Source: Streptomyces sp. GSL17-111 (GTDB lineage: Bacteria; Actinomycetota; Actinomycetes; Streptomycetales; Streptomycetaceae). Taken from it: a stretch of 64,000 nt of DNA. Under the pieces are notes generated by a model. It saw nothing but the letters and a program-made list of their open reading frames with translations, did no database searches and was not told the DNA's origin. Shown here one piece after another: positions 32,211-39,919 of this stretch. Numbering within the stretch: the first letter of the stretch is position 1; each line of letters begins with the position of its first letter. The translations under genes were made by a program, and so were the position numbers. The stretch lies in contig NZ_JBAJNS010000001.1 of the NCBI RefSeq assembly GCF_037911585.1, positions 3,218,001-3,282,000 of the forward strand. The letters are read 5' to 3'.

Positions 32211-33083
32211 TCAGGACGCCGTCGCGGCACGCAGCTGCGCCAGCCGACGCTCGGCCAGCTTCAGGTACTTCTCGCCCAGCCCCTCCGCCGCCGTCCGGGA
32301 CCACAGCTCCACGAGCTTCTCCCCTATGCGGACGGCGTCCGGGCCGCCGCGCACCCGCCGCCAGCACACGTGGGCGTTGGCGGCGTTCTGCCAGGTGAGC
32401 GAGTGGTGGGCACCGGCGGTGCGCAGCCACTGCGCGGCGACGTCGACGTGGATCTCGGCCGCCTGCGCCCAGTCCTCGGAAAGGACGGCGAGATGGCCCT
32501 GTATGCCGCGCACCTGAAGCGTGTGCGGGTGCGACTCGCCCTGCTGCGACGCCACCGACTGCTCCAGCCCGGCCGCGAGTTCGGCCGCCTTCGTGAGCCG
32601 TCCGGCCTCGGCGGCCTCGCGGACGAGCAGCAGGACGTCCCGCAGCCAGGCGGGCGGGGGAGGGCTCTGCACGTCGGGGTCGAGGGCGAGCCCGTCGGCG
32701 TGGCCGGGCCCGGCCGGATCCGCCAGATCGGCGAACGTGCCGTCCGCCGGGAGGAGTTCCGGGCCGTCCTCGGCCTCGGGCCACCGCACACCCGTCGGCG
32801 GGAGGAAGGGCAGCGGCCCGGCGGCCTCCTCCACCCGTCCGTCCGGGTACATGACGACGGCCCAACCGGTGCCGTCCGGCTCGACGGCGGTCGCCCGGAC
32901 CGGGTGCGACAGCACGCTGACGATCTCCATCGCCGTGTGCACGGCCGCCGCCCGCAGGCCCGCCGTGCCGGCGGCGTCCGGCACCTCCACCGGTACGCCC
33001 GCCACGTCGGCCGTGCCGTCCGCCCGCAGGACGATGGAGAGCGGCGCGTAGCGCGGGGGGTCGGGGCGGAGGCCGGCGGTCAT
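32211..33083 (-). CDS. TPR-like helical-repeat protein of unknown role
   Basis: A 290-residue protein. ATG 33083 is preceded by AAGGAGAA. The N-terminal 110 residues look alpha/beta (YAPLSIVLRADGTADVAGVPV). Residues about 150-285 are amphipathic helices with tetratricopeptide-like spacing (AAELAAGLEQSVASQQGES, GHLAVLSEDWAQAAEIHVDVA, GEKYLKLAERRLAQL), suggesting a protein-protein interaction scaffold. No signal peptide is seen. It is divergent from the 403-residue gene. Either may be cytoplasmic accessories of the membrane machine. Confidence 0.7.
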   Translation of the reverse strand: MTAGLRPDPPRYAPLSIVLRADGTADVAGVPVEVPDAAGTAGLRAAAVHTAMEIVSVLSHPVRATAVEPDGTGWAVVMYPDGRVEEAAGPLPFLPPTGVRWPEAEDGPELLPADGTFADLADPAGPGHADGLALDPDVQSPPPPAWLRDVLLLVREAAEAGRLTKAAELAAGLEQSVASQQGESHPHTLQVRGIQGHLAVLSEDWAQAAEIHVDVAAQWLRTAGAHHSLTWQNAANAHVCWRRVRGGPDAVRIGEKLVELWSRTAAEGLGEKYLKLAERRLAQLRAATAS

Positions 33084-33237
33084 GGCGTCTTCTCCTTGGT
33101 CCACGGCTGCCCCGGCCGGGTTCGGCGGGGGCGGCGCTGCCCAGCCTAACGGCCTGGTCGGGGGAGGGGACGGGAGGCTGAGGCCACGGCCGGGGAGGGC
33201 GGCTTCCGTACACTGTGCGGGAAGAACGAGGGGGACG

Positions 33238-34449
33238 ATGAGTACGAACGGCTGGTCAGACATGGCGATTTGGCTCGAACTCGCAGTGCGCGCGGTGGGG
33301 CCCCTGCACGGCCGGGAGTACGCCGAGTGGCTCGCGGAGGTCGATCGCCTGGCGCTCGACCTGAGGGTGAAGGCCGCTGCGGGGAAGGCGTTCGCCGGGC
33401 ACGCGGCCGACCTCGCCGACTGCCTCCCGGTCGAGGGCGTCCTGCTGCACGCCGGGGTGGACGGCGAGTGCGGCCGCCTCGTCGTGCGGGTGCCGGACCC
33501 GTCCACCGGCGAGCCCGGCGAACGCGTCCTGCACACCGAGCCGCTGACCCTGCGCCGGGGCCAGGAGACGCTGCGGACCGCCCGGTCGAGCGTGGGCCGG
33601 TGGATACGCCTGCTCGTCGAGGACGCCCCGGAGGACGAGCGCCGGGTCCTGTACGTGACGGGGGACGGCCCGGCCGGGATCCCGGATGAGATCCCTGCCG
33701 AGACCCCGGACGAGCGCACGGTCGGCGCGGCACCGCAGGCGCGGGAGCCCGAGCCCGAGGAGGCGCCGCGTGCGCCCGAACCGGTCGAGGCGGGTCACGC
33801 CGACGGGTACGAGACCGCCGCGACGCCCGCGACCCCTGCGGAACCCCCTGCCGCCGAGGCGCCGCACCGCCCCGCCGAGCCCGCCACCGAGCCTGAGCGG
33901 GAGCCCGCCGCGTCGCCGACCGTGGAGCCGTCCACGATGATCCTGCCCGCAGCCGCCCTGCGGGAGCGTGCCCGGGCCGCCCGCTCGGCCGCCGCCGCAC
34001 CGGCCGCCGCACCCGCCGAACGTCAACTCCCGGAGCCCGAGCGGCAGCCCGCGCCGGAGCCCGCGCCGGAACCAGCGCCGGAGCCCGCCCGGCCGCTCGC
34101 GCCGCCCCCGCGCCCGGCTCCGCTGCCGGCCGAGGGCGAGCGGGCGGAACGGGCGGCCCCGCCCGCGCCCGAGGAGCGGGCCGAGGCGGCGGCCCCGTCC
34201 GTGCCCGCGCCGCCGCCGGCCGCCGCCGCCCCGCTGTGGGAGGACGGCTCGGTGGTCGTCTGGCGCAACATCGACCGTGCCTGGTCCCGCGCCTACCGGA
34301 CGTCCTGTCTGCTGGCCCTGCGCGACCGCGCGATCGTCGACGGTGCGGGGCGGGTGCTGAACCTCGACGAACTCGTGGACCTCGCCCGCCAGTCGCCCGA
34401 GCCGGACACGCCGCGCGGCCGGGACCTCGTCGCGCGCTACCCGGCCTGA
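33238..34449 (+). CDS. Hypothetical protein with long Pro/Ala/Glu-rich middle
   Basis: A 403-residue protein in three parts: an N-terminal globular region (1-140, MAIWLELAVRAVGPLHGREYAEWL...), a disordered Pro/Ala/Glu repeat-like region (about 150-335, with PEPAPEPAPEPA), and a C-terminal 65-residue domain (LWEDGSVVVWRNIDRAWSRAYRTSCLLAL...LVDLARQ). No family recognised. ATG 33238 follows GAGGGGGACG, with a promoter-like TACACT at 33209-33214. The long flexible linker between two small domains suggests a tether or adaptor. It overlaps the next, convergent gene by 13 bases. Confidence 0.65.
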   Translation: MSTNGWSDMAIWLELAVRAVGPLHGREYAEWLAEVDRLALDLRVKAAAGKAFAGHAADLADCLPVEGVLLHAGVDGECGRLVVRVPDPSTGEPGERVLHTEPLTLRRGQETLRTARSSVGRWIRLLVEDAPEDERRVLYVTGDGPAGIPDEIPAETPDERTVGAAPQAREPEPEEAPRAPEPVEAGHADGYETAATPATPAEPPAAEAPHRPAEPATEPEREPAASPTVEPSTMILPAAALRERARAARSAAAAPAAAPAERQLPEPERQPAPEPAPEPAPEPARPLAPPPRPAPLPAEGERAERAAPPAPEERAEAAAPSVPAPPPAAAAPLWEDGSVVVWRNIDRAWSRAYRTSCLLALRDRAIVDGAGRVLNLDELVDLARQSPEPDTPRGRDLVARYPA

Positions 34450-34919
34450 CGCCGGGCGCGCAGGTGCCGGACGGCCCGTCGGCCGCGCTCCTCACCGCGC
34501 GCCCACAGCACGACGGCGGCGGCGAGCAGGGCTCCCGCGAGCCCGGCCCGCCCGCCGAGGCCCGCCTCGGCCAGCGCCCCTACGACGGTGGAGGCGAGGA
34601 ACGTCCAGGCGAGGGTGCGCCAGCGGGCCGTCCGGGGCGGGTAGAGGTGGACGGCGAGGAGGGCGCACACGGCGATCCCGGCCGAGGCGACGAGGGCCTG
34701 GGCGTAGTACTGCGGCCATTCCCCCAGCAGCCGCGCCTGCTCGCGCAGCAGGGCGATCCACGCGACGAAGGCGCACGCCACCTTCAGATGCGCCCCCAGG
34801 CTCCGCCCCCTGCCGCGCCCCCTGTCGTGCCCGGCGCCGCGCTCGGTGCCGCGCAGGCTCGCGACGGCGCGGGTACGGGCCGTCCGCGCGCCGCTCCGCC
34901 GGTCGTCGTGCCGGGACAT
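34437..34919 (-). CDS. Small multi-pass membrane protein
   Basis: A 160-residue protein. The first 45 residues are strongly basic (Arg/His/Gly) and cytoplasmic-looking; three membrane helices follow at about 46-62, 72-92 and 100-140. ATG 34919 has GGAGAGGA upstream. It is the last gene of the VirB6-like operon on the minus strand, 18 bases after the previous stop. Unknown function; a small inner-membrane component such as VirB3 is possible. Confidence 0.65.
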   Translation of the reverse strand: MSRHDDRRSGARTARTRAVASLRGTERGAGHDRGRGRGRSLGAHLKVACAFVAWIALLREQARLLGEWPQYYAQALVASAGIAVCALLAVHLYPPRTARWRTLAWTFLASTVVGALAEAGLGGRAGLAGALLAAAVVLWARGEERGRRAVRHLRARRQAG

Positions 34920-34936
34920 GTGGGGTCCTCTCCGTC

Positions 34937-35536
34937 CTACGGCGTCTGCTCGCCGGTCTCCACGGACGCGACCAGCCAGCCCTCCGCGTCGCCCCGCACG
35001 AGGTGGACGAGGACGCGCCGCTCGGTGCCGTCGGCCGCGCCCGCGCCGGTCGCGGCGAAGGTCACCTCGACCGTCGCCCTGTCGGAGCCCTCGGAGCCCC
35101 CGTCCGCCGCCGGGCCGTCGAGCGTCTCGACGCGCGTCACGCGCGGGGCCGTGAAAGGCCGCCCGCCGCCCGCGTCGCTCCACTCGGCGGCGAAGTGCTC
35201 GACGATGGTGTCACGTTCGCCCGGAAGGACGCGTGGCAGGTCCGTGCCGAAGCCCCGGGTCCAGACCTCCCGCGGGTCGAGCCCGGCGAACCCGGTCGCG
35301 AACGCCCGGGCCACCGTGTGCGGCGCGGAGTCGGCGGCGAGTTCGCGGTAGAGCACGTCGTTCGGACGCGGCACGTAGACGGGGGCCACCGGCGGCGGTG
35401 GCGGTCCGCCCTCCTCGCCGGGCCCGGGCGGGGCGGCGGGCGTGGGGCGGTTCTGGGTGGCGACGATGTTCAGGCCGAAGCCGAGCAGGACCAGGGCCAT
35501 GATGAGCTTGGCGATGAGCCGTCCGCGGTGGGTCAT
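34937..35536 (-). CDS. Single-pass membrane protein with extracytoplasmic NTF2-like domain
   Basis: A 199-residue protein: short basic N-terminus, one membrane helix (about 8-25), a Pro-rich linker (PAAPPGPGEEGGPPPPPVAPV), and a globular domain (about 60-199) with DSAPHTVARAFATGFAGLDPREVW and the C-terminal VRGDAEGWLVASVE. The topology resembles VirB8/TcpC-type components. ATG 35536 overlaps the stop of the VirB6-like gene as ATGA, so they are translationally coupled. Confidence 0.7.
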   Translation of the reverse strand: MTHRGRLIAKLIMALVLLGFGLNIVATQNRPTPAAPPGPGEEGGPPPPPVAPVYVPRPNDVLYRELAADSAPHTVARAFATGFAGLDPREVWTRGFGTDLPRVLPGERDTIVEHFAAEWSDAGGGRPFTAPRVTRVETLDGPAADGGSEGSDRATVEVTFAATGAGAADGTERRVLVHLVRGDAEGWLVASVETGEQTP

Positions 35537-38403
35537 GACGGGCTCCCCGTGTTCTGGGCCCTGCGTACCGCCTCCAGGGCCTGCGTGAGCTGTTCCTGCG
35601 GCGCCCTCATGTTGGCCACGACGCCGCGCAGGTCGTTCAGGGCGGTGGACATCGTCGTGCCCACCGGGACCTGCCGCGCGAGCTGTTCGACGCGCATCAG
35701 GTACTGCATGCGGTCGCGGGGCGAGGAGTCGGGCGTGAGGGAGCCCCGGCCCAGCTCGCTCGCGACGTCGACCCGGACGCGGGACGGTTCGCTGGACGGC
35801 AGCCCCACCACGTCGATGCGGTCGGGGATGCCGTGGACGGACACCGCGCGGGCCGCCTCCTGCCGGGCGACCGCCGTGTTGGGGTCGCCGGACGCCACCT
35901 GGAGCGCGAGGGCCCGCAGCGCGAAGCCGGCGTGGTGGTTGTCGTCGATGTGCGCGGCGTTGTCGTACATGCCGAGGACGCGGTCGAGGTTGGCGGCGGC
36001 GGCCTGGTGGTCCGCCAGCCCGTGCTGCGCCATGAGCTCCGGCCCCTGCGTCGTGGCCCGTACCCCGCGCTCGGGGTTGACGACGCCGAGGTTGCGGCTG
36101 CGGACGTTGTCCGGGTGCTGCGGGTCGTCCGGGTGGATCCAACCGGTGCGCGGGTCGCGGAGCCGGTCGAAGTGCTGCCGTTCCAGCCGGTCCGCCCCGG
36201 CCCCGTCGCCGCGTGCCCGGCGTTCGTCGACGCCTTCCCGGGCGGCGGCGTCGACGTCGTCGTGGACGCGGCGCCGGCGCCGGTGGGCGAGCCCCTCGCG
36301 GGCCGCCGGGTCGTCGCGCAGGGCGTCGGTGCGCTCCCGCCGTTCCCGCCGCTCCTCGGAGGCGTTGAAGGAGTCGACGCCGGTCTGCCGGCCCGCGAGC
36401 GCGGTGCGGGTGCGTCGGCCGACGTCGGGGAAGGTCTGGGCCAGCCCCAGGCCGGCGGCCTTGAACCCGTCGGCGGCGGAGAGCCGCTGGCCGGAGGCGG
36501 CGGCCGTGCTCGCCGCGCCGCCGACGGCCATGGCGGCGCTGGCGCCGCCGGTGGCCACGGCCATGCCGACCGTCGCCGCACCCTGCGCCGTCTTCCTGGC
36601 GAAGTCGGACGCGACGCCCTCGATGGCGCCGCCCGCCTCCTTGTCGCCCACGGCCATGCCGGAGAGGGCGCGCAGCGTGGGCCGGGCGTAGACGCCGAAC
36701 ATCACGGTCATCAGGGCGCAGGTGAGGATCTTGAGCACCCAGTTCTGCTCGCCGCCCGGTGCCAGGATCAGCGTGTACATGTAGGTGATGATCACCAGGC
36801 CGAGGCTCCAGCCGACCTGCCGGAAGAGGTTGGCGAGGATCAGCTCACCCAGCTTGATCGCCGCCACCCGGGACGGCCCGGGGAAGATGCCCATCAGGAG
36901 GTAGAAGGGGGCGAAGATCATCAGGACGAACACGCCCAGCTTGGCGGCGAGCAGCATGGCGCAGATGAAGTAGACGGCGCTGTTGATGACCAGCCCGCCC
37001 ATGATGCTCATGGCGGCGGCGGACAGGCGGGCCGAGAAGTCACCGCCGCTCGCGATCTTGAGGGTCGTCTCGTCGTCGGCCTTGACCATCCGCTGGTCGT
37101 CGGAGAAGAAGCCGGTGTCCGGCCCCCAGCAGACCCGGAAGTTCTTGTTCTCGTCGGCGTGGCAGAGGTCGTTGGCCCACAGCTTCAGGTACGGGATGTC
37201 GTCGACGAACTTCCCGTCCCAGGGCTTGCTGCCGGACTTCGACTCGCCGCCCACCTCGTCGCCGTCGCCGTTCCACTGAGCTATGCGCCGCATGAGCAGG
37301 GCGCCCTCCTCGTCGAGGGAGCCGTCCTCGTCGGTCCCGACGAACTGGGCGTTGAGCATCTGCGGGCCCCACTTGTCGGCCGCCGCGCCGTTGTTCCCCA
37401 CCTGGCCGTACAGCCAGGGCTGGTACACCAGCGGCACCCACAGGGCGTCCTGCACACAGGCCGCCGCGGCGTTGGCGGAAGGGCCGTCGCGTTGTGGCGC
37501 GTCGGAGCCCGGGCCCTCCTCGCGGGGGGAGAGGGAGGAGCCGTTGCAGACGGACGTCTGGTCCGCGCCGCCGGTCACGGGGATGTTCGCCAGGGATTGG
37601 TAGCCGGTGGCCGTGATGTCCCCGACGAGCCCGTTGATCTTGGTTCCGAGCAGGGTGGGGTTGGCCGCGAACCAGAAGAAGAGACCGGCGATGAGGCCCA
37701 TCCAGCCGACGCCCTTGAGCACCGCCGACACCCGCCCGGCCGGGCCCCAGTGTTTGACCCCCAGGTACACGGCGCCGAGTACGCCGACCAGTCCCAGATA
37801 GGCCCCAGCGATGTCGGACACGGCCCCGGCGACGTGGCCCACGGGTTCGTTCAGGAAGGAGAAGGGGTCCTCGCCGAAGGACCAGCCCACCAGCGCCATG
37901 GTGAACGTCGCGAAGGTCTTCGAGGCGTTGAAGATCATGTTCGGTACGAAGTTGATGTACCGGTTCACCGAGAAGCAACCCGGGTCCCAGCCGTACACGT
38001 GCCAGGTGAGGCCGGCCATGCCGTAGCGGTGGTAGGACGCCTCCGGGCCGTCGTAGCGTTCGCCGCCCGCGGGGACGTACGTCCCGGCGTTCTCGACGAA
38101 GCCCTCGGCCCGGTCCAGTGCGAAGAAGGCCTCCAGCCCGGAGGACCTGGCCTCGGGTATCGGTACGTTGACGGGCCCGCAGGCCGCCTCGATGTCGTCG
38201 GTGATGGCCATCGACGGCGTGGCCATGGTGAACCACAACGTGAAGGCGGAGACGACCATCAGGAAGACGGCGCCGACGCGTCGGGCCACTCGCCGCGAGC
38301 CGCTGCTCCCCGCTCCCCGGTCCGGACGCCCGCCCGAGGGCGCGGGGGCGTCGCGGAACGAGGTCAGCCTGGTGCGGGGCGCAGTCGTCGAGGCGTTGGC
38401 CAT
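35533..38403 (-). CDS. VirB6/TrbL-like polytopic membrane protein
   Basis: A 956-residue protein: basic N-terminus, a membrane/signal segment (about 45-67), an extracytoplasmic region with several Cys, then at least six more membrane helices (two near 180-235, one near 240-260, and clusters near 475-570). A long hydrophilic C-terminus (about 690-956) is Arg/Glu/Asp-rich and probably cytoplasmic. The middle region has a loop rich in Cys, Trp and acidic residues. This layout matches the VirB6/TrbL channel components of actinobacterial type IV secretion/conjugation systems. ATG 38403 has GAGGGA upstream. Operator site 4 lies 66 bases upstream. Confidence 0.75.
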   Translation of the reverse strand: MANASTTAPRTRLTSFRDAPAPSGGRPDRGAGSSGSRRVARRVGAVFLMVVSAFTLWFTMATPSMAITDDIEAACGPVNVPIPEARSSGLEAFFALDRAEGFVENAGTYVPAGGERYDGPEASYHRYGMAGLTWHVYGWDPGCFSVNRYINFVPNMIFNASKTFATFTMALVGWSFGEDPFSFLNEPVGHVAGAVSDIAGAYLGLVGVLGAVYLGVKHWGPAGRVSAVLKGVGWMGLIAGLFFWFAANPTLLGTKINGLVGDITATGYQSLANIPVTGGADQTSVCNGSSLSPREEGPGSDAPQRDGPSANAAAACVQDALWVPLVYQPWLYGQVGNNGAAADKWGPQMLNAQFVGTDEDGSLDEEGALLMRRIAQWNGDGDEVGGESKSGSKPWDGKFVDDIPYLKLWANDLCHADENKNFRVCWGPDTGFFSDDQRMVKADDETTLKIASGGDFSARLSAAAMSIMGGLVINSAVYFICAMLLAAKLGVFVLMIFAPFYLLMGIFPGPSRVAAIKLGELILANLFRQVGWSLGLVIITYMYTLILAPGGEQNWVLKILTCALMTVMFGVYARPTLRALSGMAVGDKEAGGAIEGVASDFARKTAQGAATVGMAVATGGASAAMAVGGAASTAAASGQRLSAADGFKAAGLGLAQTFPDVGRRTRTALAGRQTGVDSFNASEERRERRERTDALRDDPAAREGLAHRRRRRVHDDVDAAAREGVDERRARGDGAGADRLERQHFDRLRDPRTGWIHPDDPQHPDNVRSRNLGVVNPERGVRATTQGPELMAQHGLADHQAAAANLDRVLGMYDNAAHIDDNHHAGFALRALALQVASGDPNTAVARQEAARAVSVHGIPDRIDVVGLPSSEPSRVRVDVASELGRGSLTPDSSPRDRMQYLMRVEQLARQVPVGTTMSTALNDLRGVVANMRAPQEQLTQALEAVRRAQNTGSPS

Positions 38404-38468
38404 GCGGATCCCTCACTGCTGGGGCCAGGGGCCCGCTCTTCCGGGGCCAGAGGCCCGCATTCCCGCCT

Positions 38469-38482
38469 AGTGTCTATACACT
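38469..38482. promoter_or_regulatory. Cluster operator site 4
   Basis: AGTGTCTATACACT, the most symmetrical copy (AGTGT-N4-ACACT), lies between the divergent VirB6-like operon and the 219-residue membrane-protein gene, so it could control both. Confidence 0.65.
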
Positions 38483-38585
38483 GAGTACGGTAGCACGCAG
38501 GGTGCGGGCAGAGTTGAGGAGCCGTCAGCGGCCGGTGGTGACCGGACGCGCGGCGTTCGAGCCGCCGACCGGAGCGGGAGCGAGG

Positions 38586-39245
38586 GTGAGCAGCACGCGC
38601 AGGGGCCGGTCCGTCGGGCACTCGATCCACCGGGACGCCCTCGCAGACCTCAGACGCGCCGGGAGGCCCGCCGGGTTCTTCCTCCTGACGCTCCTCGCCG
38701 TGCTGGCCCTCTTCGTCGGCGGAGGCGTGCTCGTCGCCCACCGGAGCGTCCCGACGCCTCCCGCGGCGGGCCGGGGTACGGACGGTCCCGCCGAAGGGGG
38801 CGCCGACGCGGGGCCGGACGCCGCGCACAGCGCCGATCCCGCCGCCTGGCAGGAGGCGGTCACGGCCTTCCTCACGACGGCCGACGACCCCGGGGGAGCG
38901 GACGCCGCCCGCTGGTTCCCCGGCGCCGCCGACGCGACGGACCGCTTCGCCTACACCCCGCGCGGGCCCGGCGACCCCGGCGAACGGCAGGGCGACGGCA
39001 CGGCCCAGGTGCGGCACACCGGGCTGTCCGAGTCCGACGTCCGCGCGGTGCTCGACGCCGTCTCCGGGGACGGCGCCGTCGACCCCGGCACGCTCGCCGT
39101 CTCCGGCTCCTCCGGCAGCGACGCGGGGTGGAGCCTGCGCTTCGTGGTGCGCGCCGGGGACGACGTTTGGCGGCAGGGCCGCGCGGTCGGGTACCTCACG
39201 CCGTCCGGGCAGGCCGTCCTGCTGCGTCTGGCGTACGAGAAGTGA
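38586..39245 (+). CDS. Single-pass membrane protein, paralogue of the next lipoprotein
   Basis: A 219-residue protein. GTG 38586 follows GGAGCGAGG and is preferred over an upstream GTG at 38502. One membrane helix (about 33-53) is followed by an Ala/Gly/Pro linker and a compact domain (about 85-219). That domain aligns by eye with the following lipoprotein: WQEAVTAFL/YRLQVVAFL, FAYTPRGPGDP/FVYTPRDTRDP, VRAVLDAVSGDGAVDPGTLAV/REAFFAALTRDGTVVPESLAV. It therefore faces outside and probably forms part of the secretion assembly. It is divergent from the VirB6-like operon. Confidence 0.7.
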   Translation: MSSTRRGRSVGHSIHRDALADLRRAGRPAGFFLLTLLAVLALFVGGGVLVAHRSVPTPPAAGRGTDGPAEGGADAGPDAAHSADPAAWQEAVTAFLTTADDPGGADAARWFPGAADATDRFAYTPRGPGDPGERQGDGTAQVRHTGLSESDVRAVLDAVSGDGAVDPGTLAVSGSSGSDAGWSLRFVVRAGDDVWRQGRAVGYLTPSGQAVLLRLAYEK

Positions 39246-39297
39246 CCACCGGGGGCAGCATGGCGTCCGGCACGCGGTCCGACGGAAGGGGAACGGC

Positions 39298-39882
39298 ATG
39301 GAACGGCTGCGCACGGCGGGGCTCACCACGGCGCTGCTCGCGCTCCTCGCGCTGAGCGGCTGCGGGGACGGGCCCGGCTCCGGTGGCGGGAACCCGGACG
39401 GCCGTGGGCCGTCCCCCTCGGCGCCGCAGTCCACCGGCCGCCCTCACGACGACGCGTACTACCGCCTCCAGGTGGTCGCCTTCCTCGACTCCCTGGCCTC
39501 CCCCGAGGACGGCGGCTACCGGGCCTGGCTCCGGGACGACCCCGCGTACCTGGACTCCTTCGTCTACACCCCCCGGGACACCCGCGACCCCGACGGCGAC
39601 GAGCGCGACGAGGACGGCGCGGTGTCGGTCGTCCCCAACCGGTTCACACCGGACGAGAGGGAGGCGTTCTTCGCCGCCCTCACCCGGGACGGCACCGTCG
39701 TCCCGGAGAGCCTGGCCGTCGAACGGCCCTGGAACCCCGGACCGAGCGACAGCGACTACACGTTCACCTTCACCGTGCGCACGACCGACGGGCAGGAGCT
39801 GACCGGCACGGCCACCGGCGCGCACAGCGGCACGCCGGAGGAGGGGGCGATCACCCGGCTCACCTACGACCTCCCCCGGTAG
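39298..39882 (+). CDS. Lipoprotein paralogous to the preceding gene
   Basis: A 194-residue protein with signal peptide and lipobox ALSGC (Cys near residue 21), a Gly/Ser/Pro linker, then a domain (about 50-194) related to the preceding membrane protein, including the shared Y(T)PR...DPxG element. A duplication with different anchoring (helix versus lipid) is the simplest explanation. The C-terminus (YTFTFTVRTTDGQELTGTATG) is beta-rich. It is 52 bases downstream of its paralogue, in the same direction, and converges on the VirB4-like gene. Confidence 0.75.
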   Translation: MERLRTAGLTTALLALLALSGCGDGPGSGGGNPDGRGPSPSAPQSTGRPHDDAYYRLQVVAFLDSLASPEDGGYRAWLRDDPAYLDSFVYTPRDTRDPDGDERDEDGAVSVVPNRFTPDEREAFFAALTRDGTVVPESLAVERPWNPGPSDSDYTFTFTVRTTDGQELTGTATGAHSGTPEEGAITRLTYDLPR

Positions 39883-39919
39883 GCGCGGGAGCCGCGCCGG
39901 GACGCCCTTCCGCCGTGGC

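Noticed and set aside
35833..38484. Long plus-strand open frame opposite the VirB6-like gene
   Set aside because: Low-complexity Gly/Val/Asp sequence; the minus strand shows clear membrane helices, a ribosome site and coupling to its neighbour.
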